64,000 bases of DNA, taken from Owenia fusiformis. Its lineage: Eukaryota > Annelida > Polychaeta > Sabellida > Oweniidae. A model generated the notes under the pieces. It saw nothing but the letters and a program-made list of their open reading frames with translations. It was not told where the DNA came from and ran no database searches. The DNA is taken from NCBI GenBank assembly GCA_903813345.2, contig CAIIXF020000004.1:9430196-9494195 (forward strand), written 5' to 3'. Each line of letters begins with the position of its first letter. Position 1 is the first letter of the stretch. This document shows positions 1 to 10,430 of this stretch, piece after piece. Made by a program: the position numbers and the translations under genes.

Positions 1-720
1 CCTTGCAAAAATACGAGTTAGGCAGGCAATTGAATTTGCTAACTTTATTTAACAAAAAATTGATATGTTTCTTCAGGTTCAACAAAGTTATAGGGCTTTA
101 AAGTCAAAGTTGTTTTTCAAAAAAACTCTCCCATTGAAATAACACAGGAGGCGAAAAATTATTTTCAAAAATGACTTTGAAGCACTGTAACTTTTATATT
201 CATCAAATAAACTAAACACTTAGTGTTTTAAAAAGTTAGACAATTCAATTTTCTATATAAAAATATTTTTTGCTGAATCTTTTACTGAAAAGATATCTTG
301 CTTTCTGATTTGCCCCGAACCCTCCATTTCCCATTGGATTACATGGGAATGACGATTTTCAAAAATTCATCAACTTTATCATCAATTTTTGACCTATTGT
401 AATTGAGGAAAAAAATTGAGAAAATTTGGAGGTATTGGAAATAAGGTCAAGTTACGTTTCCATCAATATTATAAGTTATTTCATCGCCGGTTAAATAAAT
501 TAAAATTCAAAGGTAAAGGAGGCTTTAACACGTAGTTCAATGGGGAAAAAAGGTTGCCAAACTTATGGAGGGGATTGTACATTTTGGTCAAACAGCTGCA
601 TAGTGCGTGGATAAAATCACATCGTTCGCGAAAAATGAAGATTTTTACAGCCAATTTATGATAATTTTTAGACACACCCTTTTGGGATCTCAGGAGTATC
701 AAAATTGTACATTCCTCCTA
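1..720. repeat. Dispersed repeat, shared with 8924-9370
   Basis: The opening 160 bases match 8924-9080 in reverse complement. Positions about 301-480 match 9105-9260 in direct orientation, with the shared words 'TTTGACCTATTGTAATTGA' and 'CCATTTCCCATTGG'. The mixed orientation suggests a composite or internally rearranged mobile repeat. A short minus-strand open frame at 481-702 has no recognisable domain and is not called. Confidence 0.6.
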
Positions 721-1254
721 CTTGTATAAAATATATTGTTAGTTCCTCAGCTGAAATGCTCGATTCAGATTGGTTAATTAAAAGTGAACAATATGTACTG
801 TTGACCGCTACTAAGTATTGTTTTGGAACATGTTTGAAAAAAGTGTAAACAATTTTGAAGAAGAATATTTTGGAATGATTTTGATAATAATATTTGAAAA
901 AATTGAAAAAATCGTTATGCTTCTAAATGATAAAGAGTTGTAAAAAATCAAACCGCTTTTAAGAAGTGATATTCTATGGTTCGGGGATTTTTTGCTAAAA
1001 TATGATATCTTGGTCCACTTATCAAATGTCTTCACGTGATATTCAATATTTATCCTTGCAATGATAATATTCTTCGGACTAACAAAACAATTGTTAACCT
1101 CTCAATTCGGTCAACTGGTAATAGTTTTACCTCCAGTCTCGGTCAACGGTACTTTTAAGGTTTACAGTATCAGTATACTATTTTGGGGTGTACGATTGTA
1201 TACTGTATACATATTTCAATCTATGGTTCTGAGAGTCATGGTGGGCTAACAACC
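721..1254. other. Gene-free AT-rich stretch
   Basis: No coding signal, RNA gene or clear repeat was recognised here. Short open frames at 811-1035 (minus) and 1061-1249 (plus) have low-complexity, AT-driven composition and no motif. Confidence 0.5.
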
Positions 1255-1596
1255 TCTCATAAATGGGAAATACAAAATGATCAATAAAGTGATAAAGCGG
1301 ATACAATAGCGTCTAACTACTACAATCTCACTGCGTTTTGTTGTAATCAGATGTTTGGAGGATAAGATTCGATGAGGTTTTAACATGTGTTTAATTACTT
1401 AAAATATAATGAATCTGGATCAACAAATATCAATGTCAAAATGAAATTTGCTAGGATCCAATAAAGTAATAATGATATTGATGAAGTTTTTTAGTATTTC
1501 ACATGACAGCGGGAATGCAAAACTATCTATAACCGAATTTTAACGTGGACATATTTTAGAAATAAGATTTTTCTTGAATCATTTTGACACTATAAA
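1255..1596 (+). promoter_or_regulatory. Putative promoter and 5' flank of PAN-mucin gene 1
   Basis: The 340 bases before the signal-peptide exon resemble the 5' flank of gene 5 (56295-56679). The word 'AAAATGATCAAT' followed by 'GATAAAG' is shared, and so is the spacing to the start codon. The last 70 bases also match the flank of gene 4 (36870-36939), including 'TTTGACACTA' directly before the ATG. Conservation between paralogues suggests a shared promoter and 5' UTR. No canonical TATA box at a sensible distance was seen in this copy. Confidence 0.45.
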
Positions 1597-1648
1597 ATGA
1601 AGGCATCCAAATGCATAGTGCTGATGGTCTGGATTCATCTGACAAAAG
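1597..1648 (+). CDS. PAN-mucin gene 1, exon 1: signal peptide
   Basis: The exon encodes MKASKCIVLMVWIHLTK plus the first base of the next codon (phase 1). It ends at a strong donor, GTATGT. The peptide has a basic N-terminus and a hydrophobic core, as in a cleavable signal peptide, so the product should enter the secretory pathway. Nearly identical exons occur at 36940-36991 and 56680-56734, each followed by the same donor. That paralogue conservation is the main evidence that such a short exon is real. With exons at 4966-5220 and 6115-6899 it gives an intact 363-residue frame. The start is the first ATG after a conserved 5' flank. Confidence 0.8.
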
Positions 1649-2358
1649 GTATGTATGAAATATAACGAGAAAATTGCAACCTCTTGAAAATATTAAAAAA
1701 ACAAAATATTTCCTCGTTTCCAATTGGAGATGTCTTCTTTAATTTCAAATTTAGAGCCTGAAATATCCTGTGAGAAAATGGATGAACGATTGTGAACCTA
1801 TATGTGATATTTTAATCTAAATGCATTTTATTTATAATAAGGCATTTTCTCTAACAAGAGCAAACATTGTGCGAAAGGGTATTATGAAGTCATTATGAAG
1901 TCACATTGGCAATAGCTTTAAATAGGTCACGACATATTTAAAACTTCAAAATCATTCAAATTCACCTTTTATGAAGTAACAATTGAGAGTTCTGGGGTTT
2001 TCTGTTGAACTATGTTATATTGGCTTGCGTATCAATAATAAAATGCTATTCACGTTGAATAATCATCAATTATAATTATATTGAAAAGTTCGCACTCAAA
2101 AACTTCTCAGGCCATACCCGCATTAAATCGTATTCACTTGGTCGTACCCATGTTGAAACTGTAATATTTTATTGTCCCTGTATTTCATTATAAATTTCCA
2201 TATTTTTCAAAAACTTTCGTTTTTCAAACATTAAAAAAGAAATTCAAAACTTAATTTATTTTCTCAAACGATATTTATAAATATTCACAATTAAGTCATT
2301 AAATGTAAATCATAATCATTATCAATAAAATTTCATGAAAAATACACATGGAGCTTTA

Positions 2359-2800
2359 CACCCCAGTCACATTTCCTACGGTGACCTCGCGGTCTATCAT
2401 TTCTGCGGCCAGTAACATTTCTACGCTCGCCGTGGAATTTCTGCGCTCTCATACTTTTGCAGTCACATTTCCCACAGCAGCTGCACGGTGAATTTTAAAT
2501 TTCTGTTGATAAATAATACTTTTTTCATTTTATTTACATCGGGACAATTTATAAATATTATTCATAGTGCTAGGATGTAATATCAAATGAAAAGTGATCG
2601 TGAAACATTGACGAATAATGATTCAATCTTGTTGAGCCAGTTGATTTCTACGGGCACCTCAGAAATGAACAAATATTATAACTCCGAGTTATAATTTCTA
2701 CGCCTTCCCTGTAGTTTTTCTACGCTCGCCGCAGAAATTCACCGATTTAATTGATCTGCGGTCGACTTGCGGCCGCCGTGCGACAAATGTGACTGGGGTG
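2359..2800. mobile_element. TWA-target MITE, copy 1 (family M1) in intron 1
   Basis: The termini are CACCCCAGTCACATTT and its inverted complement AAATGTGACTGGGGTG, flanked by TTA on both sides (2356-2358, 2801-2803). Interior subterminal repeats contain 'TCTACGCTCGCCG' in both orientations. Copies at 5333-5823 and 28169-28658 share ends and interior. This copy lacks about 50 bases near its right end. There is no coding capacity. A CAC terminus with a 3-bp TWA target duplication fits CACTA/Chapaev- or Harbinger-type transposases; which one is not resolved. Confidence 0.85.
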
Positions 2801-2803
2801 TTA

Positions 2804-4965
2804 TGTTTACTTAAATCCTCATGTAAACAATCACTCAATCATTCGATATCGTAGTACAAAACGCTTATGTTCTGGTCTGGAATATGAATATGCGTTTCAT
2901 ACCGGTAATATGACATTTTCCTTGATTTCTTCGGTCCATCTTTGAATAACATCTTGCCTGACTCGGTATAAAACCCAATCCTTCCCAGTAAATAACCTTT
3001 GTTATATCCAAGGGATGTTCGACGTTTATATTTAGGAGGGCATACATATTTCTGTGGATAAAACCCCTCAAGAACCGATCCTTCAAGGCTGGTAAAACAT
3101 GACGAGTTGCAAATAAAATGATTCGATATTCATATCTACTTTTCGTATAAAGGAACGAAAATACCAGGGTGCGTACCTTGAAACTCGAAACTCTAAAACT
3201 GTCACATGCCTGTTTCTAACAATGTTCACATCTAAAGTCCTTCATGTCCCAATTAAACAGATTTTTCAGCTTAATCCATCAAGATCTTGTTTATGGGACC
3301 AAAATCCAAAGCGCGAGTCAAACACGCATGTTCCAGACATTTCGGAATAATAACCTTCCTTGTCTCTTTGAAAAAGTGACCAATTGTTCTTCATCTTCTC
3401 TATAGATGGTATGCAAATATTTTTTCCATGAATCGATTGAGTCTGCATCTCCTTAGAAGTTCGATTTTCAAGGAGACTCCAAACAAGAATTTCAGACTTT
3501 CGTACACACGATCATCTGTCTATTGCGCGTAACAACATCTCAAATGGAATGTCTTCTTCATATTCTCCGCCGCAAACCTATCACCAACGTTAATATACAG
3601 GATTGTTACCAACGTTAATATACAGGATTGTTTTTCTAGCTGTTCTATCAAACCGTTTCTCCCCATCTTCCTGCAAGTTGACTGTCTAGGATGTTGTTAC
3701 AGACATTTACATATAAAAATATCTAGAAACTAGACCACATCTTTCTGAAACGATGAATACATCTGTTTGCTCACATTTCGTTACCCTCGTGTTGTTCCAT
3801 ACCCCGCGCGTTCATCTATCACGCTTAAATTAGTACGTACCCTGTGTTTACTAACTAACTTTACTAACTTTCTCATGAAAAATAACTTTTGCAGATCTGT
3901 TGAATTTTCTAGCATAACACTAATGTAATTAAATAGATTCCATATATGTGTAAGTAATGTGTTGTTCAAAAGTCAATAATAGGCTAATATAATAATAATT
4001 ATGACGTGCACGGACCTGGGGACAATTCGGGAAATACGGGGTAATCTCAGCTTTAAGCGTTAATATCTGCCTTATTTAAAAAGCTAACTATGTGCATTAT
4101 ATATCATTTTGAAGTATTTTTTATTCGCATTTCACTGAAATTATTTTTCAATAGAAAGTGTGATAGGATCTACCATAATTTTGAAGTTAAATGTACTCCG
4201 ACATCGTCAAATACGCTGTAAGACGTAACATTTCACGCTTGCTCGGTTCGTTGAAATCGGGATAACTTTTGTAATACTGATCAGAATTTTACTAAAATTT
4301 CACATTTTATTCATTGAAACATGTGCTTTTATGACGTCACAATTGCCTAGCGGCTACAGTTCAATTCGTCTTATATGAACGCTTTTAAGATTTTCAAAAT
4401 TGTGTAAGGTTTTGAAGGCGAAGGAGACTAGCAATAAGTTTACCTTTATTTAACCTTCTAATTTAGGTCTGATTTCAAAAAAAATTTAACTGCACAATAT
4501 TGTCATGGCGAAATTTACAAAACAATAACCGATTTCTTTATTTTTCAAATAATAATAGAATAAGAGTTGCTTTTAGAGACTTGAAAAAATGTAACGCATC
4601 GATTATTTACCACAAATCCCATACACATCAATTTTTACTAACGCCCCGAGTGGACTTCCTGACCGTTTTTCAAAAATCAAAAACATTTTAGAAATATTGT
4701 CCTCGAGATCTTGTTACTCTGTTAATTTTACCAGGATTGAATAAGAATAAAGCATCTTATTTTTATGTTGACTAAACTTGACAAAATGTAACGCTTGTCG
4801 TTTTTGACGTTATAATGCTGATTGCGCCCTATACTGCCCATTGTATTGTTTTGGTATTTTGACGCCATAATGTTACTCTTATTGTCCCCAGTTTCGTGCG
4901 ACGTGTAAATATGTTGTTAAAAAGTAAATAATATCTGTATATATTTTATTATTTATTATGTGCAG
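2804..4965. other. Rest of gene 1 intron 1, no gene seen
   Basis: AT-rich intronic sequence with only short, motif-free open frames. It holds one small perfect tandem duplication of a 25-bp unit (3583-3632). The 3' end is a good acceptor: a T-rich tract then TGTGCAG, immediately before the PAN exon. Confidence 0.55.
3583..3632. repeat. Perfect 25-bp tandem duplication
   Basis: The unit starting ACCAACGTTAATATACAG and ending GATTGTT occurs twice head to tail without a mismatch, implying a recent slippage event. Confidence 0.9.
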
Positions 4966-5220
4966 ATGCCTCATCATCAACTTGGGAGGATACGCCAGGT
5001 GCCTGTCTATCAGGATTCAACACCGATATAGTAGACTCTATCAATAATATGGCAACATGCAAAAAACAGTGTGAAGAAGAAACATCATTTTTATGCATGT
5101 CCGTTGATTACAAGTCATCCACCAGGAGGTGTTATCTCTCAGTAGAGTTCTCGGGGACCCAGTCGATAAGCAGCCCATGCCCATCTTCAGGTGTTGACTA
5201 TGCCGAGAGATCCCTTACAG
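4966..5220 (+). CDS. PAN-mucin gene 1, exon 2: PAN/Apple domain
   Basis: This 85-codon exon (phase 1 at both ends) encodes one PAN/Apple-type domain at about residues 18-102. Six cysteines are spaced C-x20-C-x3-C-x7-C around MATCKKQCEEETSFLC, then RRCYLS and SPCPS. The 'CxxxC...F.C.S.DY......C.LS' pattern is typical of the PAN_1 fold, which binds proteins or carbohydrates outside the cell. The family-wide motif SGTQSIS lies between Cys5 and Cys6, and YAERSLT closes the exon. The acceptor is TGTGCAG. The donor is GTTACT, weak at +3, but the same site is used in gene 5. Reading through would add only GYFNCTIDI before a stop. The exon is strongly conserved at 15290, 27653, 43147 and 62048. Confidence 0.88.
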
Positions 5221-5332
5221 GTTACTTTAATTGTACTATAGATATATGATTAAAGGATTTAAGCTAACCTATTTTAACATCTACCGTACCGTTTCAGACT
5301 ACGTGTGATTTAAACTGTACATTGGACCTTTA

Positions 5333-5823
5333 CACCCCAGTCACATTTCCTACGGCGACCTTGCGGTCTATCATTTCTACTGCCAGTAGCTTTTCTACGC
5401 TCGCCGCAGAATTTCTGCGCTCTCATACTTTTGCAGTCACATTTCCCACGGCAGTCGCACGGTGAATTTTAAATTTATATTGATAAATAATAGTTTTTTT
5501 CATTTTATTAACATCAAGACAATTCATAAATGTTATTCAAAGTGCTAGGATGTAATATCAAATGAAAAGTGATCGTGAAACATTGACAAATAATGATTCA
5601 ATCTTGTTGGGCAAGTTGATTTCTATGGGGACCTCAGAAATGAACAAATATTATAACTCCGAGTTATAATTTCTACGCCTTCCCTGTGGCCTGTAAAAAT
5701 CTGCATACGCCGTACGGAGGCCGCAAGGCGAGCGTAGTTTTTCTACGCTCGCCGCAGAAATTCACCGATTTAATTGTTCTGCGGTCGACTTGCGGCCGCC
5801 GTGCGACAAATGTGACTGGGGTG
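5333..5823. mobile_element. TWA-target MITE, copy 2 (family M1) in intron 2
   Basis: It has the same CACCCCAGTCACATTT ends as the copies at 2359 and 28169, flanked by TTA (5330-5332 and 5824-5826). It is the full-length form of about 490 bp and keeps the interior block 'GGCGAGCGTAGTTTTTCTAC', which is itself nearly self-complementary. It has no open frame. Confidence 0.87.
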
Positions 5824-6114
5824 TTAGCAAACTTTTTTAGATATATGTGTGATATTATTTATTAACAGTCGTCTCCAAGATATACAGATAGGGCGATGGA
5901 AAACAATACATAAACTCAAATTGAAATAGAAATGCCAAATGAATTGGGTAGCATACTCTCAGATCTAATTTCTTTCATTAGGCCTAAAATAAAAATTATT
6001 TGAAATGGTATCTGAGTAAATTTCAGTAGTCGGTAATATCATTCACGATGAAATTGTTAATGACATGTTAAGTAGTAATCACAAAATGGACGCAATCAAC
6101 TGATGTAATTTCAG

Positions 6115-6899
6115 AACCTACTACACATCCAACTACTGAGCCTACTACAATCCCAACTACACAAACTGTTGTGACTACTGAGCCTTCTACACACCCAACT
6201 ACACAAACTGTTGTGACTTCTGAGCCTACTACACACCCAACTACACAAACTGTTATGACTACTGAGCCTACTACAAACCCAACTACACAAACTGTTATGA
6301 CTACTGAGCCTTCTACACACCCAACTACACAAACTGTTGTGACTACTGAGCCTTCTACACATCCAACTACACAAACTGTTGTGACTTCTGAGCCTACTAC
6401 ACACCCAACTACACAAACTGTTGTGAGCACTGAGCCTACTACACACTCAACTACACAAAATGTTGTGAGCACTGAGCCTACTAAACACTCAACTACACAG
6501 AATATGACTACTGAGCCTACTTCCCTACCAACTGCACCAGATGAAGTTACTACTAAGTCTACAACACATTCAACTACACAAGATAAAGTGACTACCGACC
6601 AAACTACACAAGACGCTACGACACTACAGACAACTGCACCTAACGATCGCGAAATATTTATAAACGAAATCATAAAAGCAAATCTCGAGTCTGAAGTGTA
6701 TAGACGTCCCAAGAAAAGAGAGCTTGAACCAGTAGAAGCAAAATATGCAGCGGCTGTTGGTGTACCTCCATGCATGGTCATTATTATTGCCGTTGTCCTA
6801 TTAGTTCTATCTGATTTGCCCACAATGTCTAGGGACATTAAGAGAGGTTGTAGTTACATCAAAAGTACCGTTCTGTTTTTTACTGGCAGTTCTCCGTAA
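6115..6899 (+). CDS. PAN-mucin gene 1, exon 3: mucin stalk, TM helix, tail
   Basis: The terminal exon starts after the acceptor TGTAATTTCAG in phase 1 (G|AA, then PTTHPTTEPTT) and ends at TAA. It encodes about eleven units of a 14-residue Thr/Pro repeat of the type TTEPSTHPTTQTVV, a stalk expected to be heavily O-glycosylated. A non-repetitive juxtamembrane block follows (FINEIIKANLESEVY, then a basic cluster). One hydrophobic helix around VGVPPCMVIIIAVVLLVL (about residues 315-336) precedes a short basic tail ending TVLFFTGSSP. The juxtamembrane-TM-tail part is far better conserved between paralogues than the stalk. Predicted product: a type I single-pass surface glycoprotein. Long minus-strand frames over the repeat are shadows. 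Confidence 0.88.
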
Positions 6900-6982
6900 G
6901 GACAAATATAAGTGATCATGGCTGACACACTTGAAAAAATCTGGAAAGTACCCTGATAGTCTCTGGCAATGAGATGTGTAAC

Positions 6983-6988
6983 AATAAA
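6983..6988 (+). terminator. Candidate polyadenylation signal of gene 1
   Basis: AATAAA lies 84 bases after the stop codon of gene 1. It is the only canonical signal in the first 150 bases of 3' flank. Position and sequence fit; cleavage is not shown. Confidence 0.45.
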
Positions 6989-8232
6989 TGCATGAACATG
7001 ACATAATTGTGCAGCTACTAAAATTTTAATTAATTAGATTTATAATCAATTTGTAATGATTTAACTTTATTCAACCTTGACCTCAAATTACCGTCGAATT
7101 TAGGAACTCTTCTGTCCTAAATGCTCTCTCCCATTGGAAAAAAAGCTACCGAAGCATATTCGAGAAAGTAAAACTGTTGTAAAGTTTAATAACATACAGA
7201 AAATAAAATCCCCAAACCATTCAAATACAAGTTGAAGCCAGTACCAGCACACTAAGGTTAGCCAACGACGAACTATCAATTTGAAACAATTTCATATGGA
7301 CATCTGGTCAAAAACACCCGCATCTATTAAAGAATTGTTAAACGCTAGCGAAACTAATAGCATTTCCAGTAGACAAAGAAACCGATCATAAATGTGAAAA
7401 ATGCGGGGATTTTTTTAAAACAATAGTAAATCATTAACTGTTTCAATGTGGCTGCGATGCTGTATCCCCTGGCACGATCATGTGCGATTTAGTGATGTGA
7501 CCCCCGCGACGTTGATGAAGACACAAGCGACAAAATAGCAGTATTAAGTACAATTTTGCCACAAGTACACAAAGCTGTATATGTTAACGGAGTCTCATTG
7601 CTTCCAGCGTTCCCTGATTACAACATGTAAAGTGATAATAATAATATGAGGTATAAGAGCTTACTGCTCAACATGAATGTATATATGATGTAAAATAAGA
7701 ATTTTTGTAAAAACTTTGCGTGCAGTTTTTATGCAACTTTATTAATATGTAAATACGTTGAAAATGATTCATGAATAATGGGAAAAAAAAGATATAATGA
7801 TATTCACCTGCTCACAAACGCTCAGTTATATGGATACACGTCTGTAAACTTATTAAAACGTTTTACACATAGTTAAGGTATAAACTACACACAATGTGAA
7901 CATTCGAAGACAATTGAATATTTCTTTACTCAAAATATTACATTATTGAACATAATATATACCAAAAACACCGATGAGACTTTTTACAAGTTTGTGACTT
8001 TGTTACCTTACCTTACTTACCATTACCAAACGGACCAAAATGAGGTTATTGTGTAAAATTATGCAGACAAAAGTCTTTCTGCACACGTTATTAACTAGAA
8101 AACAGCAACTCCACGGAATAGCTAATCCCACCGAACAAAGCACAGTTTGATAAATAGTGGCCATCTTGAAAATCTCTTCTTGAACAGAACCCCCTTGCCC
8201 AAAGGTATAAGCACATGAAATTTGAACCAAAT
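6989..8232. other. Gene-free intergenic stretch
   Basis: AT-rich sequence between the 3' end of gene 1 and the relic at 8233. Two overlapping minus-strand frames (8003-8230, 8091-8330) show no recognisable domain. No inverted repeats or RNA genes were noticed. Confidence 0.45.
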
Positions 8233-8915
8233 CTGCCCACTGTCAGGTATCCGCAAGGACAGACAATAGTGATCATGCATGACTCAAACTTGGAAGATAT
8301 TAGAAAAATGTCCTCATAGTTTCTGGTCAAGTAAATGTATTACAAACAATGCATATACAATACAACTTGAACGCAGCAAGAAAAAGAAAAGTATCTGTCA
8401 GTACACTAGTCAATATTAGGGAATCCCCAGCTGTCCCAAAACATTAACCGATGCGAAAATAAACGGCGTCTGTCTAATACCCCATCCCGAACCATCCAAG
8501 TACCAATATTACAATCCGACACCATCACGCAACATTAGAATGTAGGTTAATAGCATCAATTATAGTTGTTGATACTGATATTCTTACAAAACAAACCATT
8601 CAGTCTCAAATGATGTGGGACAGACAAGATCCAATCTCAAAGTCTACAAGCATATCAATGGGTCAAAACTCATCCACAAAGCCATCACAATAACTCAGAG
8701 CAAAGTGGAGTTATCCACTAGTTAAACACCAAAAGAAATGTAATTTTTCAAAAAGGGAAATAATTGTGAAGTTTTCTTCATTTTTTACAAATAATATCTG
8801 GATTCCCGTGCATGCCATAGCGGAGCGGACAAATCTTCCATTTCACCTCACAAACATCAATACAATGAAAATTGTTCTCTAAAATATTAAAGTCACGTTC
8901 AATAGATGTCAGCCT
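8233..8915 (+). pseudogene. Relic of a PAN-mucin gene 3' end and 3' flank
   Basis: From 'GTATCCGCAAGGACAG' onward this matches, in order, the end of the last exon and the 3' flank of gene 2 (20470-21170) and gene 3 (31480-32180). Shared words include 'CAAGTACCAATATTACAATC' and 'GGACAGACAAGATCCAAT'. Only the codons for the final tail residues (RYPQGQ) remain. The stalk, TM helix, PAN and signal exons are absent. It therefore marks a sixth family copy of which only the 3' edge survives. It matches the extended tails of genes 2 and 3 (PQGQ) and not gene 1, so it is closest to the duplicated pair. Confidence 0.75.
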
Positions 8916-8923
8916 AGATATCA

Positions 8924-9370
8924 GCCTCCTGTGTTATTTCAATTGGAGGAGTTATTTTAAAAATAACTTTGGCTTTGAAGAAGATCTATATCTTTTTTTA
9001 AACTGAAGAAACGTATCAAAGTTTTATTAAATGGAGTTAGCAAATCCAATTGACTACTGAACTTGTATTTTTGCAAGAACTCGGATGGATGAATATTCTG
9101 TCATAAGACTTGCGGCAAATCCTCCAATTTCCCATTGGTTTACGTGGAAATGTCGATTTTCAAAAGATCATCACATTATTATCAATTTTTGACCTATTGT
9201 AATTGACGAAAAAATTTGGGAAAATTTGGAGGCATTGGGAATGATTTCAAATTTCCATCAATAATTTGTATTTTCCTCTCAGGTTATGTAAATACAAATT
9301 CAAACATGAGGAGGCTTAATCACGATGTTGAATGAGGGAGCTAAAGTTGCCAAACAAATGGGGGAAGTGT
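8924..9370. repeat. Dispersed repeat, shared with 1-520
   Basis: The first 155 bases are the reverse complement of the window start. Positions about 9105-9260 match 310-470 in direct orientation. No coding capacity was recognised. Confidence 0.6.
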
Positions 9371-9719
9371 AAGTAATATTATACAAAATTTTGAAAATGT
9401 AATGTCTGATAAAGGACCATGCACATTTTTTCTTTACTGATAATATTCAAGTTCAAAGGAACTTATATAGTATAGTAATTGTGAAATTCGCAGGGTTCGG
9501 GCGAACCCCCCCCCCCTGGCCAAAAATTCTTTCAAAATCATGCAGTTTTTCACCATTTTGAGGACTTTTCAAGTGATTTTTACCATATTTGGGCCTAAAT
9601 TGTCAAATGTGAACCCCCCTGGAAATTTTTGAAAACTGAACCCCCCCTTGGCAAATCCTGGCTACGGGCCTGCAGGCTCTGGCAAAGTATGGGTAAATTC
9701 CATGACGGATCATACATTT
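9371..9719. other. Gene-free stretch with a C-rich dispersed word
   Basis: It contains poly-C runs at 9507-9516 and near 9646, within a sentence-like repeat (GAACCCCCCTGG...GGCTACGGGCCTG). This has the look of a dispersed low-copy mobile repeat. No gene seen. Confidence 0.35.
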
Positions 9720-9856
9720 TGGTTTCTTTGAAACATAGGATAATTTCCTATGCTAAGGGCTGATGTGAAAAAGTCAGTCCACCTCGGTAAGAATTGAACC
9801 CACAAACTACCGATTAGATCTCGGATACTCTACCACTTGAGCTACGGAGCCAACTG
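9720..9856 (-). mobile_element. tRNA-derived SINE-like element
   Basis: On the minus strand from about 9852 the sequence reads like a tRNA. It has GGCTCCGTAGCTCAAGTGG (box A-like), a four-pair anticodon stem with loop GATCTAA (would-be anticodon TCT), and GGGTTCAATTCTTACC (box B-like). The acceptor stem does not pair well and a body follows, with the self-complementary word ATAGGAAATTATCCTAT. That fits a SINE head rather than a working tRNA gene. Confidence 0.55.
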
Positions 9857-10430
9857 GCTTTTACACATAACACTACATATATGGCTTCTCTGCCATGACT
9901 TACATGCCCAGTTCCCTGGACCCTCATAAGGTTTACCTGTCTTTCCAGGTTACCAATCACACTATTCATGATGTCACATGGTCTTTCCCATGCGCCATTC
10001 CCGGTGTAATAGATCTAAGTGTCCCCAGTGGCCAGTGTCCGTGGGACAGCCAACCCTAGGGATGCTTGTCCGTCGGACAGTTAACTCCAAGTTTTAAGTG
10101 TCCCCCTTGAAGTTTTGAATGTCCCCTTGGGGACACAAAAAACCAGCATCATTCGAAAGCTAGTTTTTAATGCCCCCCCCCCTTTATTTATGTATTAACT
10201 AATAATGTGTTTTATCATTAATAAATCATCGAGCACTACTCTGCCACGTTAAATATAGACCAAATATAACACAATTCACAAAATGTAAGTATATTATTGC
10301 TTTTATTTGCATAGACATCAATTGAGCCTACATTAACCGTAATGACTCTGCATCACTGTCCTCTACTACTAATGAACATAGGTCACATTTTATTGCGTAT
10401 ATGTACTCCTAAATACAAGGGTCGTTCGAA
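9857..10430. other. Gene-free stretch
   Basis: No gene was recognised. It includes an imperfect repeat built on 'GTCCCC/GTGTCC' words at 10018-10140 and a poly-C run near 10175. Confidence 0.35.

Noticed and set aside
6111-6446. Minus-strand repeat frame LCSWVCSRLSSHNS
   Set aside because: Another frame of the same minisatellite; it has no start context, and the plus-strand frame has splice sites and paralogue conservation.
6068-6838. Long minus-strand open frame rich in VVGSVVTTVCVVG repeats
   Set aside because: It is the antisense shadow of the stalk minisatellite. The same artefact occurs at 18098-18313, 20074-20499, 30852-31217, 31064-31513, 44121-44963 and 63233-63767. A 42-bp repeat (multiple of three) keeps several frames open.
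9780-9856. tRNA gene on the minus strand
   Set aside because: Box A, box B and anticodon stem look right, but the acceptor stem does not pair and the T stem relies on wobble pairs, so a SINE head is more likely.
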